DNA from: Chloroflexota bacterium
GTDB taxonomy: Bacteria; Chloroflexota; Dormibacteria; Dormibacterales; Dormibacteraceae
Direction of reading: 5' to 3'
Assembly: GCA_005880915.1 (NCBI GenBank)
Contig: VBIW01000034.1
Coordinates: 62,001-126,000 of the forward strand
DNA length: 64,000 nucleotides
In this document: positions 36,672-45,578 of the stretch, piece by piece
How positions within the stretch are numbered: the first letter of the stretch is position 1
Layout of the letters: the number at the start of each line of letters is the position of its first letter
The notes under the pieces: generated by a model
Told to the model about the DNA's origin: nothing
Database searches by the model: none
What the model saw: only the letters and a program-made list of their open reading frames with translations
Program-made: the position numbers and the translations under genes

Positions 36672-37146
36672 AGCACCGTCCAGATCGGCCTTCGACGCCG
36701 CCGTCGGCCTTCTGGCCCGGCGTTCCCACTCGCGGGCGGAGCTGCGGCGGAAGCTCGCCCGCCGTGGGTATGCGGAGGAGGAGGTGGCGGAAGCCGTCCG
36801 CCGGCTAGGCGAGATGCGCCTGCAGGACGACGCCGCATTCGCCGAGGGCCACGTTCGGCGGCGATCGAACGCCCACGGCCCGCTTGCGCTCGCTGCGGAG
36901 TTGGCGGCCCGAGGCGTGGATCGCCACCTCGTTGACGAGGCCCTGGCGGGCTTCAGCCCAGAGGCCCAGCTCGCCGCCGCGATCGATCTTGCCAGGCGTC
37001 TGGCAGCCCGCGATCGACCGGCAGGCTACCAGGAGTTGCTTAATACGGTCGGTTCGAAGCTGGTACGGCGCGGCTTCGCTCCGCACCTCGTGCGCAGCGC
37101 CTGCCAGGCGGTCTGGCACAGGACGGACCAACCGGCAAAAGCCTGA
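36628..37146 (+). CDS. recX: RecA regulator RecX
   Basis: 172-residue helical-repeat protein that limits RecA filaments. RecX signatures: [46 protein letters not shown], and the C-terminal [15 protein letters not shown]. The start is uncertain: TTG 36628 overlaps recA by 44 bases, GTG 36652 by 20 bases; homology begins only after both. Confidence 0.9.
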   Translation: MPRSGHPPVPPRTSRAPSRSAFDAAVGLLARRSHSRAELRRKLARRGYAEEEVAEAVRRLGEMRLQDDAAFAEGHVRRRSNAHGPLALAAELAARGVDRHLVDEALAGFSPEAQLAAAIDLARRLAARDRPAGYQELLNTVGSKLVRRGFAPHLVRSACQAVWHRTDQPAKA

Positions 37147-37153
37147 GCATCGG

Positions 37154-37247
37154 CGCCGGTCGCCTGGGCCCATGCGCCCCGCGCCGAAGCTAGGCTTCGT
37201 CGCCGGTCGTCTAGGTCGCGGCCCATCCGCCCAGCGCCGAAGCCTAG
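37154..37247 (+). repeat. Imperfect tandem duplication in the recX-rny spacer
   Basis: Unit 1 begins GCCGGTCGCCTGGGCCCATG at 37154; unit 2 begins GCCGGTCGTCTAGGTCGCGG at 37202. Both run on to GCCCAGCGCCGAAGC or a close variant followed by CTA. Unit length is 45-48 bases with several mismatches and a small indel. The 221-base spacer (37147-37367) contains no gene. Confidence 0.6.
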
Positions 37248-37367
37248 AATTTGCTCAACGCGGGCCCATTTTGAGGCCCGTCCGTCATAGAGCCCACCCG
37301 AGGCGGGACCTGCTGGTCCTGCCATGGTCACGCACTTTGACAATCGAATTAACGAGGTGCATGTCAC

Positions 37368-38906
37368 ATGCCTGCTTACGTCTTCGTATGGCTATTGGTC
37401 GTGGCAGTGGTCGCCCTCGCTGTCGGTGCCGGAGCCGCTTATCTGCTCCTCAACCGCCGGCAGAGCGACGGAAGTCACGTCCTGGAGCTCAAGGCCCAGC
37501 AGACGCTTCTCGAGGCTGAAACCCAGGCCAAGGAGAAGCTGCTGGAAGCCAAAGAGGAGGCGGTCAAGGTCAGGACCGCCGCCGAACAGGAAGCCCGCGA
37601 GTATCGGGCACAGTCACAACAGGTCGAAAAGCGCCTTCTCCAGAAAGAGGAGAACCTCGACCGGAAGGCCGAGGACGTCAATCGGTCCGAGCGCGAGCTC
37701 GCGGCCCAGAAGAAGTCGCTCGACGATATCAAGGCGCAGCTCGAGGAGAGCTACCGCCAGCAGGAAAAGGAGCTTCAGCGCGTCGCCAACATGACGCGCC
37801 AGGAGGCTCAGGGAATCCTGATGGCCCAGGTGGAGCAGGACCTTCGCAACGAAGTTGCGCGCAAGGTCCGCGAATCGGAGCTGGTGGCTCGAGACGAAAG
37901 CGAGCGGCGGGCTCGGGAGATCGTCACCGAGTCGATCCAGCGCATCGCCGCCGACCAGACCGCCGAGGTCTCGGTCTCCGTGCTGCCGCTACCGACAGAC
38001 GAGCTGAAGGGCCGCATCATCGGCAAAGAGGGACGCAACATCCGCGCTCTCCAGCAAGCCACGGGGATCGACCTGATCGTCGACGACACCCCCGAGGCAG
38101 TGATCATCAGCGGCTTCGACCCCGTCCGCCGCGAGGTGGCGAGGGTCGCGCTGAACAAGCTCATCGTGGATGGACGGATTCATCCGGCTCGCATCGAGGA
38201 GATCGTCGCCAAGTCCCGCCAGGAGGTCCTGCAAAGGGTCAAGGAGGAGGGGGAGGCGGCGGTCCTGGAGCTCAGTCTTCAGGGTCTCCATCCGGAGGTG
38301 GTCCGCCACCTCGGCATCCTTCGTTTCCGCACCAGCTACGGACAGCAGGTGCTCAACCATTCCAAAGAGGTGGCCTATCTCGCCGCAATGATGGCGTCCG
38401 AGATCGGCGCCGACGTTCGCATCGCAAAGCTGTCAGGCCTGCTGCACGACATCGGCAAGGCCATCGACCATGAGGTCGAGGGTTCGCATGCCGTGATCGG
38501 GGCGGACCTGCTGCAGCGACACGGGGTTCCCGCCCAAGTCGTGCACGCCGTACGCGCGCACCACTATGACGAGGAGCCGCACACGATCGAGGCCCTCCTG
38601 CTCATCGCCGCCGACGCCATCTCCGCGGCCCGGCCCGGAGCGCGTCGCGAGTCGCTCGAGGCGTATGTCAAACGGCTCGAGAAGCTCGAGGAGATCGCCA
38701 ACTCGTTTCAGGGAGTCCAGCAGTCTTATGCCATCCAGGCCGGCCGCGAGGTCAGGATCCTGGTCAAGCCCGAGCAGATCGACGACAGCGCTGCTCAGCT
38801 GATGGCCCGAGACATCGCCAAGCGAATCGAATCCGAGCTCAGCTTTCCCGGTCAGATCCGCGTCACCGTGGTGCGCGAGACCAGGGCTGTTGAGTACGCA
38901 AAATAA
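37368..38906 (+). CDS. rny: Ribonuclease Y
   Basis: 512-residue membrane-anchored endoribonuclease starting mRNA decay. One N-terminal transmembrane helix (about 3-27), a long Glu/Lys/Gln coiled coil (about 35-190), KH domain [19 protein letters not shown] (near 215) and HD domain with [17 protein letters not shown] (near 362). It is followed by a strong terminator before ymdB. Confidence 0.96.
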   Translation: MPAYVFVWLLVVAVVALAVGAGAAYLLLNRRQSDGSHVLELKAQQTLLEAETQAKEKLLEAKEEAVKVRTAAEQEAREYRAQSQQVEKRLLQKEENLDRKAEDVNRSERELAAQKKSLDDIKAQLEESYRQQEKELQRVANMTRQEAQGILMAQVEQDLRNEVARKVRESELVARDESERRAREIVTESIQRIAADQTAEVSVSVLPLPTDELKGRIIGKEGRNIRALQQATGIDLIVDDTPEAVIISGFDPVRREVARVALNKLIVDGRIHPARIEEIVAKSRQEVLQRVKEEGEAAVLELSLQGLHPEVVRHLGILRFRTSYGQQVLNHSKEVAYLAAMMASEIGADVRIAKLSGLLHDIGKAIDHEVEGSHAVIGADLLQRHGVPAQVVHAVRAHHYDEEPHTIEALLLIAADAISAARPGARRESLEAYVKRLEKLEEIANSFQGVQQSYAIQAGREVRILVKPEQIDDSAAQLMARDIAKRIESELSFPGQIRVTVVRETRAVEYAK

Positions 38907-38913
38907 GCTCGAA

Positions 38914-38944
38914 GGGAGCCCCGCAAGGGCTCCCTTTTTCTTTT
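38914..38944 (+). terminator. Rho-independent terminator after rny
   Basis: Perfect 8-bp stem GGGAGCCC (38914-38921), loop CGCAA, GGGCTCCC (38927-38934), then TTTTTCTTTT. This is the strongest intrinsic terminator in the window and splits rny from ymdB, which therefore probably has its own promoter or depends on read-through. Confidence 0.92.
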
Positions 38945-38960
38945 CCACGAGAATCTGACG

Positions 38961-39752
38961 ATGGCCGCAGACGAGCTCAGGATCCTGTTCGTCGCTGATG
39001 TCGTCGGGCACCCGGGCCGCGACGCGGTCAAGGCCCTCCTTCCGGAGCTCAAGAAGGAGCTGCATCCCAACCTGGTGATCGTCAACGGCGAGAACGCGGC
39101 GGGGGGCTTCGGGCTCACCGCCAAGATCGTCGCCGAGCTGCGTGGCGCCGGCGCCGACGTCATCACCACCGGCAACCACGTCTTCGCGCAGAAGGAGTTC
39201 GTCGGTGAGCTCCCCAACATGGAGCGCGTCCTGCGGCCCGCCAACTATCCGCCTGCAGCTCCTGGCCAGGGCTGGTGCCTAGTCGACGCGGGCGGCCACC
39301 AGGTGCTGGTGATGAACCTCATCGGGCGGATCTTCCTCGACTCCCTCGACGATCCCTTCCGCGCGGCGGATGCCATCCTCAAGGACCACCCCGAAACCCC
39401 GATCGTTTTCTGCGACATGCACGCCGAGGCCACGTCGGAGAAGACGGCCATGGGCTGGTACCTGAACGGCCGGGCGAGCGCCGTGGTGGGCACCCACACC
39501 CACATTCCAACAGCAGACGCCCGCGTGCTGCCTGGGGGAACGGCCTACGTCACCGACGTGGGCATGGTGGGCCCTCGGGACGGCTGCATCGGGATGGACA
39601 AAGACGTCGTCCTCCAGCGCTTCCTCACAGGGGTCCCGAACCGATTCGTGGTGGCCTCCGGACCCGTGACATTCAATTCCGTTCTGGTTACCATTAGCAG
39701 TTCCACCGGCCGAGCAACGTCCATCCAGCGAATCGATCGAGAACATGTTTGA
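38961..39752 (+). CDS. ymdB: YmdB-family metallophosphoesterase (TIGR00282)
   Basis: 263-residue calcineurin-like phosphoesterase. Metal motifs ILFVADVVGHPGRDAV, VNGENAAGGFGLT, TTGNHVFAQKEF and the late GTHTHIPTADARVLPGGTAY match YmdB, a 2',3'-cAMP phosphodiesterase that affects mRNA levels and biofilm or spore decisions in Bacillus. It lies in the common rny-ymdB-spoVS order. Confidence 0.93.
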   Translation: MAADELRILFVADVVGHPGRDAVKALLPELKKELHPNLVIVNGENAAGGFGLTAKIVAELRGAGADVITTGNHVFAQKEFVGELPNMERVLRPANYPPAAPGQGWCLVDAGGHQVLVMNLIGRIFLDSLDDPFRAADAILKDHPETPIVFCDMHAEATSEKTAMGWYLNGRASAVVGTHTHIPTADARVLPGGTAYVTDVGMVGPRDGCIGMDKDVVLQRFLTGVPNRFVVASGPVTFNSVLVTISSSTGRATSIQRIDREHV

Positions 39753-39765
39753 AGGGGTTCCAGCA

Positions 39766-40047
39766 ATGACAGTGGAGCGCGCTCCAGTCGAGGTGCTCAA
39801 GGTTTCAGCTACCTCAAAACCGGTCGCCGTCGCGGGTGCCATTGCCGGTGTCATTCGGAGCAAGGGGCGCGTGGAGATACAGGCGATCGGAGCGGGCGCG
39901 ATCAACCAGGCTGTCAAGGCAATCGCCATCTCGCGTGGCTATGTCGCGCCAGGCGGCCTCGACCTGGTCTGCATCCCGGCGTTCATCGACATCTCGATCG
40001 ACGGCGAAGAAAGGACCGGAATCCGCCTGCTCGTGGAGAGCAGGTAA
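39766..40047 (+). CDS. spoVS: Stage V sporulation protein S (SpoVS)
   Basis: 93 residues, with the near-invariant SpoVS core VEVLKVSATSKPVAVAGAIAGVIR (blocks EVLKVSA and IQAIGAGAINQAVKAIAISRG) and FIDISIDGEERTGI. SpoVS is an Alba-like nucleic-acid-binding fold, needed for spore coat assembly in Bacillus but also present in many non-sporulating bacteria. ATG 39766 has GAAGGGG upstream; an ATG at 39745 overlapping the ymdB stop is an alternative. The presence of SpoVS alone does not show sporulation. Confidence 0.93.
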   Translation: MTVERAPVEVLKVSATSKPVAVAGAIAGVIRSKGRVEIQAIGAGAINQAVKAIAISRGYVAPGGLDLVCIPAFIDISIDGEERTGIRLLVESR

Positions 40048-40072
40048 CGGAACGGACGCCGAAGGGGGCACA

Positions 40073-40116
40073 GGCACCCTCTCCCCCCAGGGGAGAGGGC
40101 TCAGGGGAGAGGGGCG
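40073..40116 (+). repeat. Type 2 palindromic repeat, copy C (spoVS-miaB spacer)
   Basis: CACCCTCTCCCC-CC-AGGGGAGAGGG, then CTC, then AGGGGAGAGGGGCG. This is the intact reference copy of the type 2 repeat. It fills most of the spacer between the spoVS stop and the conserved N-terminus of MiaB and is open in the miaB frame. Confidence 0.78.
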
Positions 40117-40163
40117 CGAGACTCAATAGCCGGTCCTTCCATATCTGGACCATCGGATGCCAG

Positions 40164-41414
40164 ATGAACTCGGCGGATTCCGAGAGCCTCGCGCGGCGGC
40201 TGCTTGCCGCCGGTTACGTCGAGGAGTCGCTCGACCGGGCTGACGTCGCGATCCTCAATACATGCGTCGTGCGCCAGGCGTCAGAAGATCGGGTGTACTC
40301 CAAGCTCCACGAGCTGAAGGAATGGAAGAACGCGCAGCGGACCATCGCGGTCACGGGCTGCATCGTCGCCAAAGAAGGGGACGGCTTGCGCCGGCGGTTT
40401 CCCCATCTCGACGCGGTCGTGCCCATAGGCGACTACGAGGCTTTCGTCGCCGGCCTCGAGGCTCGCTACGACTACTCGCAAGGCGAGCCGCTTCCCCGTT
40501 CAGGACGAACCGGCATCAGCCACTACGTGCGTGTGATCCAGGGTTGCGACCACAACTGCACGTTCTGCATCGTGCCCAGCGTGCGTGGTCGCGAAAAGCA
40601 CGTGCCGATGACGGCGGTGGTAGAAGAGTGTCGTCAGGCCGTCGCGGAAGGGGCTAGAGAGGTCGTGCTGCTCGGTCAGAACGTCGACGACTACCGTGAT
40701 CCTGCGGGCCATGGCGGCCTCGCCGCCCTCGTGCGTGAGGTCGAGACCATCCCAGGACTGAAGCGTCTTCGCTTTATGACGTCCCATCCGCAGGACCTGG
40801 AGCCACAGCTGCTCGAGGTCATGGCTTCGAGTGACGTCGTGTGCCGCGAGCTGCAGCTTCCCGTCCAATCAGGTGATGACACCGTGCTGAAGCGGATGGC
40901 GCGTGGCTACCAGACGCGGCATTATCGCGCCATCGTCGAGAATGCGCGTCGTCTCATGCCGGACATTGGTCTGGTGACGGACGTGATCGTTGGGTTCCCG
41001 GGCGAGACAGAGTCCGCCTACATGAACACGCGCGCGCTGGTCGAAGAGATCGGGTTCGATGTGGTCCACATCGCGATGTACTCGCCCCGGCCCGGGACGT
41101 TTGCGGCGACGAGAATGGTCGACGACGTGCCTCACGAAGAGAAGCTGCGCCGCCTGAACGACCTGCTCGCGCTCTCGCGCGAGATCGCTGCCCGCAAGAC
41201 GGCGCGCTGGATCGGCAAGGACGTCGAGGTGCTGATCGAAGGTCGCGACGAGCTGAATCGTCCGTATGGGCGCATCAAACAGGGCAAGCGTGCAAACGTG
41301 CTGCGCGCGGGTGACATCGCACCGGGCGACGTGATCGACGTCCGCGTCCTTCAGGCCACCGCAGGCCAGCTCACAGGACTGCTAATCCCAACGAGCTCAG
41401 AGCCTGCGGCGTGA
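40164..41414 (+). CDS. miaB: tRNA-2-methylthio-N6-dimethylallyladenosine synthase MiaB
   Basis: Radical SAM methylthiotransferase acting on i6A37 of tRNAs. Visible: the UPF0004 N-terminal cluster Cys in LNTCVVRQ and VTGCIVAK, the radical SAM CX3CX2C in GCDHNCTFCIVPSVRGRE, LLGQNVDDY, and a C-terminal TRAM domain. The first cluster Cys (TIGCQMN, codon 40158) and the family N-terminus FHIWTIGCQMNSADSE are encoded just upstream of ATG 40164 in the same open frame. No ATG, GTG or TTG exists in that frame back to about 39970. I annotate from ATG 40164 but the real protein must start earlier, near 40134-40143. Confidence 0.9.
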   Translation: MNSADSESLARRLLAAGYVEESLDRADVAILNTCVVRQASEDRVYSKLHELKEWKNAQRTIAVTGCIVAKEGDGLRRRFPHLDAVVPIGDYEAFVAGLEARYDYSQGEPLPRSGRTGISHYVRVIQGCDHNCTFCIVPSVRGREKHVPMTAVVEECRQAVAEGAREVVLLGQNVDDYRDPAGHGGLAALVREVETIPGLKRLRFMTSHPQDLEPQLLEVMASSDVVCRELQLPVQSGDDTVLKRMARGYQTRHYRAIVENARRLMPDIGLVTDVIVGFPGETESAYMNTRALVEEIGFDVVHIAMYSPRPGTFAATRMVDDVPHEEKLRRLNDLLALSREIAARKTARWIGKDVEVLIEGRDELNRPYGRIKQGKRANVLRAGDIAPGDVIDVRVLQATAGQLTGLLIPTSSEPAA

Positions 41415-41442
41415 GTTCGCGGGGACCCCTGGAACCGGCGGC

Positions 41443-43923
41443 GTGACGGAACCAGCTACTCCGGTCATGCGCCAGTACCGGGAGGCGAAAGACAAGCACC
41501 CCGACGGGATCCTGCTGTTCAGGCTTGGCGACTTCTACGAGATCTTCTTCGAGGATGCCCAGGTCGCCGCGCCGATCATGGGCGTCCAGCTGACGTCGCG
41601 GCCGCTCGGCAAGACCGGCCGCGCCCCGATGTGTGGCGTGCCTCACCATGCGTGGCAGTCCTATGTAGGAAAGCTGCTGCGCGCGGGACACAAGGTTGTG
41701 ATCTGCGACCAGGTTGAAGCAGCGGTCAAGAACAAGATCGTGCGCCGCGACGTCACGCGTGTCCTGACGCCAGGAACTGTCGTCGAAGACGCCTACCTCG
41801 AACCGTCGCGCCCCAACTATCTCGTCGCGGCGTGGTCGCGTGGAAACGACGCCGGGATCGCCGCGTGCGAGGTTTCCACCGGCGAGCTTCTCCTGTGCCA
41901 GCTGCCCAGGGACAGATTGCAGTCCGAGCTGGAACGCCTGGCGCCGGCGGAGCTGCTCGCGCCTCCGGACATCGACGAGTACAGGTTCGATCCCGTCCGC
42001 GGCCAGCAGCGGCTCAAGGATTTGCTCGGCATCGCATTTCCTGCTTCGGTCGGGGCTCAGGACTCGCCGCTCGCGGTTGGAGCAGCCGGCGTCGTGCTCG
42101 ATTACCTGAAAAAGAACCAGACACGCGTCGTGCCTGGCTCTTTCACAGTGCGGACTTACTCGCCTGACCTCACGATGCCCCTCGACGCGGCCACGGTGCG
42201 CAACCTCGAGCTGCCTGCGCTCGCCTCCATGATGGACCGCACCTCAACCCCTGTCGGTGCGCGCCAGCTGCGGTCATGGTTGGGCGCGCCGCTTCGCGAT
42301 GCGGAATCGATCCAGCTGCGGCTGGCCGCGGTGGACGAGCTGGTGTCGGCGCCCGGTCTGAGGGATCGCCTGCAGGCGGCGCTCAAGCCCGTCGGCGATC
42401 TCGAGCGCCTTGTCTCCAGGGCGGCTCAGGGCCATGCTTCCGCGCGCGAGCTCGTCGGCCTGCGGCGCGCGCTCGAAGCCATTCCGGGCGTGCAAGAGGC
42501 CCTAAGGGCCTGCTCGGCTCTGGTGACTCGAGACCTGGCCGGCGAGGTAAGCGCTGCGCCGGAGCTGGCGGACACACTCAGCCGCGCACTCGTCGAAGAC
42601 CCACCATCGAGCTTTCGAGAAGGCGGTGTGATCCGTGCCGGCTACGATCCCGACCTCGACTCGATCGCCGACGCATCGCGCAACGCCCGCGACTGGATCG
42701 GCCACCTCGAACCCGCGGAGCGGAGGCGCACCGGCATCCGCTCGCTCAAGGTCGGCTTCAACAAGGTCTTCGGCTACTACATCGAGGTCAGCCACGCCAA
42801 CACCGCGCCGCTGCCGGGGGAGTACGCCCGCAAGCAGACCCTCACCGGCGGAGAGCGGTACATCACTCCAGAGCTGAAAGAGAAGGAGGCGGTCGTCCTC
42901 AGCGCGCAGGAGAGGATCGCAGCTCGCGAGCTCGAGATCCTGCACGACCTCGGAGCGACGGTGGCCGAGTCGTCTCCGCTCCTGAGGGTCAGTGCCCAGG
43001 CGATGGGGATGGTCGACGGGCTGCTCAGCCTCGCCGTCGCGGCGGCAGAGCATGGTTGGCGCCGGCCCGAGGTCAACGCCGGGCTCGGGCTGAGCATCAA
43101 GGCGGGCCGTCATCCACTCGTCGAGCGTGGTCTGCCCGCGGGTGTATTCGTCTCCAACGACCTGGAGCTCGATCCCGACGACGCGCAGATCGTCATCTTG
43201 ACCGGCCCCAACATGGCCGGCAAATCGACCTACCTGCGCCAGGCCGCGATGATCGTCCTTCTGGCCCAGTGCGGCAGCTTCGTTCCTGCCGAGCGAGCGG
43301 TGATCGGCCTCGCCGATCGTGTGTTCACCCGGGTGGGCGCTCACGACGACATCAGCGCCGGCATGTCGACCTTCATGGTCGAGATGACCGAGACGGCGTA
43401 CATCCTCAACCACGCCACGCGGTCGTCCCTCGTCATCTTCGATGAGGTGGGGAGGGGGACGTCGACCTACGACGGCGTCTCGATCGCACAGGCGGTCGTC
43501 GAACATCTACACGACGCCCCGAAGCTCGGGTGCCGCACGCTGTTCGCCACGCACTATCACGAGCTCACGGCGCTCGCGGAACGGCTGCCGAGGGTCCGCA
43601 ACGAGCGCATGGAGGTGCTCGAGGAAGGAGACACCGTTCGCTTCCTGCACCGGGTCGTGCCCGGCGGCGCTGACCGTTCGTACGGCATCCACGTCGCGGC
43701 CGTCGCGGGACTTCCGTCCGGGGTGATCGCTCGCGCTCGCGACGTGCTGGCAGACCTCGAGCGTCAGCGGCCCCTGGAACCTCCAGATGTGCAGCTCGGC
43801 CTGCCCATCGAGATGTCACCTGATGCGCTGCGCAAGGAGCTCGAGGAGATCGACCCCGCCTCGCTCAGCCCGCTCGAGGCGTTGCAGAAGCTCTACCAGC
43901 TCCGCGCGAGACTCGGCGAATGA
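41443..43923 (+). CDS. mutS: DNA mismatch repair protein MutS
   Basis: 826-residue mismatch sensor. N-terminal mismatch-binding domain has GDFYEIFFEDA (the F-x-E motif); connector, lever and clamp domains follow; ATPase has Walker A TGPNMAGKSTYLRQ (near residue 587), the signature DDISAGMSTFMVEM, Walker B VIFDEVGRGTSTYDG, and a C-terminal helix-turn-helix. GTG start. Overlaps mutL by ATGA. Confidence 0.97.
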   Translation: MTEPATPVMRQYREAKDKHPDGILLFRLGDFYEIFFEDAQVAAPIMGVQLTSRPLGKTGRAPMCGVPHHAWQSYVGKLLRAGHKVVICDQVEAAVKNKIVRRDVTRVLTPGTVVEDAYLEPSRPNYLVAAWSRGNDAGIAACEVSTGELLLCQLPRDRLQSELERLAPAELLAPPDIDEYRFDPVRGQQRLKDLLGIAFPASVGAQDSPLAVGAAGVVLDYLKKNQTRVVPGSFTVRTYSPDLTMPLDAATVRNLELPALASMMDRTSTPVGARQLRSWLGAPLRDAESIQLRLAAVDELVSAPGLRDRLQAALKPVGDLERLVSRAAQGHASARELVGLRRALEAIPGVQEALRACSALVTRDLAGEVSAAPELADTLSRALVEDPPSSFREGGVIRAGYDPDLDSIADASRNARDWIGHLEPAERRRTGIRSLKVGFNKVFGYYIEVSHANTAPLPGEYARKQTLTGGERYITPELKEKEAVVLSAQERIAARELEILHDLGATVAESSPLLRVSAQAMGMVDGLLSLAVAAAEHGWRRPEVNAGLGLSIKAGRHPLVERGLPAGVFVSNDLELDPDDAQIVILTGPNMAGKSTYLRQAAMIVLLAQCGSFVPAERAVIGLADRVFTRVGAHDDISAGMSTFMVEMTETAYILNHATRSSLVIFDEVGRGTSTYDGVSIAQAVVEHLHDAPKLGCRTLFATHYHELTALAERLPRVRNERMEVLEEGDTVRFLHRVVPGGADRSYGIHVAAVAGLPSGVIARARDVLADLERQRPLEPPDVQLGLPIEMSPDALRKELEEIDPASLSPLEALQKLYQLRARLGE

Positions 43924-45578
43924 TTCAGATGCTTCCGCCCGAGGTGGCCGACGCGATCGCCGCGGGCGAGGTCATCGAGCGACCGGCCTCGGTCGTCAAG
44001 GAGCTCATCGAGAACGCTCTCGACGCCGGCGCGCGGCGCGTCAGCATCGACGTTCGCGGGGCGGGGAAGACGTCGATCCGTGTCAGCGATGACGGCGCCG
44101 GCATTCCGGCGGCGGAGCTGGCTGTCGCGTTCGTCCGTCACACGACCAGCAAGCTGAGCAAGCTGGCCGACCTGGTCGCGATCCAGTCGCTCGGTTTTCG
44201 CGGCGAGGCACTGGCCAGCATCGCCGCGGTGGCCGACATCGAGTGCGCAAGCGGGGGAGCGGTGCTCCGCATCCATGCCGGAGAGTCCGCCGAGCAGGCC
44301 TCGGGGCCGCTCCTGCCCGGTGTTGCGCTCGAGGTCAGAGATCTCTTTGCCAACGTGCCGGCGCGGCTGAAGTTCTTGAAGAGCGATGCCACCGAGGTCG
44401 CGGCCATCAAGGACGTCGTCAGCGCATTCGCGCTGCTCCACCCGCACGTCCGCTTCCACCTCACCATCGAAAGCCGCGCCGCGGTCAGCAGCAGCGGCGA
44501 CGGAGACCGCCGCCGCGCGATCGCCGCGGTTTACGGACCGCCGGTCGCGACGGAGATGCTGGAGATGATCGGGATGCCGCTTGTGAGCGGCCTGGTCAGC
44601 CAGCCCAGGCTGAGCCGGGGCAGCCGCGATGGAATGGTTCTGGCGGTCAATGGCCGCCCGATCAGCGCCCGTTCCCTGGTCTATGCCCTCGAAGAGTGCT
44701 ACCAGGGCCGGCTCGAGCGTGGGCGGCATCCGGTAGCTGTGATCGACATCGGCATCGATCCCGAGCTGGTAGACGTCAACGTGCATCCGGCGAAGAGAGA
44801 GGTTCGCTTTCGCGATGAAGGCGCCGTCTTTGCCGCTCTGCAGCGCGCCGTGAGGTCCGCGCTGGACGGCAGCGATCCATTCCGCTACCGGCCTACAGAG
44901 AGCTCGACGGAAGTCGCCGTGGCAGTCGCCGGACCGCAGCTCACACTGCACGACGCGCCCGCCGCGCCCGCCGCGCTTGTCGCGGCGGACACGAACGGCC
45001 ACACCTCAAACGGCGTTCTCCGACCCATAGGTCAGGCCGGGCCGGGCTACCTCGTCGCCGAGGGACCGCACGGGCTTGTCCTCGTCGACCAGCACGCGGC
45101 GCATGAACGCGTGCTCTACAACCGCTTGCTGGAGCGCCTACGCACGGGCCGTGGCACGAGCCAGCCGCTCCTCATCCCACAGGCGGTGGACGTAGAGCCG
45201 AGCCTGATCGCCGCGGCGGCGGACCATCGTGCGGAGCTTGCCAAGCTTGGCCTGGAATACGAAGAGTTCGGGCCGCGAAGCTTGCGCATCACCGCCGTGC
45301 CGGCTGAGCTGCCGTCCGGTCGAGCGACCGTGGCGATCCAGGAAACGCTGGCCGCGCTCGCAGAGAATCGCGGCGATGGTGCAATTGAAAAGGCCGCCGC
45401 GGCCCTGGCGTGCCACTCGGCGGTGAAGTTCGGCGACGTGCTCGACGTGGCGGAGCAGCGCCATCTCCTTGCTGACCTGGAGGCCGCGTCGGAATCGATC
45501 ACCTGCCCGCACGGCCGTCCGACTCGTCTCCTCGTCGAGTGGCAAGAGCTGACGCGGCACTTCCGCAGAAACTACTGA
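43920..45578 (+). CDS. mutL: DNA mismatch repair protein MutL
   Basis: 552-residue GHKL ATPase that couples MutS to strand incision. ATPase motifs: ELIENALDAGARRVS, DDGAGI, TSKLSKLADL and GFRGEALASIAAV. The C-terminal domain resembles the endonuclease type: DQHAAHERVLYN (D390 onward), ALACHSAVKFGD and CPHGRPT. The final Glu of the metal motif DQHA-x2-E-x4-E is Asn401 here, so nuclease activity is uncertain. Pro/Ala-rich linker lies between the domains. Confidence 0.95.
   Translation: MIQMLPPEVADAIAAGEVIERPASVVKELIENALDAGARRVSIDVRGAGKTSIRVSDDGAGIPAAELAVAFVRHTTSKLSKLADLVAIQSLGFRGEALASIAAVADIECASGGAVLRIHAGESAEQASGPLLPGVALEVRDLFANVPARLKFLKSDATEVAAIKDVVSAFALLHPHVRFHLTIESRAAVSSSGDGDRRRAIAAVYGPPVATEMLEMIGMPLVSGLVSQPRLSRGSRDGMVLAVNGRPISARSLVYALEECYQGRLERGRHPVAVIDIGIDPELVDVNVHPAKREVRFRDEGAVFAALQRAVRSALDGSDPFRYRPTESSTEVAVAVAGPQLTLHDAPAAPAALVAADTNGHTSNGVLRPIGQAGPGYLVAEGPHGLVLVDQHAAHERVLYNRLLERLRTGRGTSQPLLIPQAVDVEPSLIAAAADHRAELAKLGLEYEEFGPRSLRITAVPAELPSGRATVAIQETLAALAENRGDGAIEKAAAALACHSAVKFGDVLDVAEQRHLLADLEAASESITCPHGRPTRLLVEWQELTRHFRRNY

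Noticed and set aside
37026-37367. Minus-strand open frame across the recX-rny spacer
   Set aside because: No domain, and it follows the tandem duplication and the antisense of recX; treated as a shadow.
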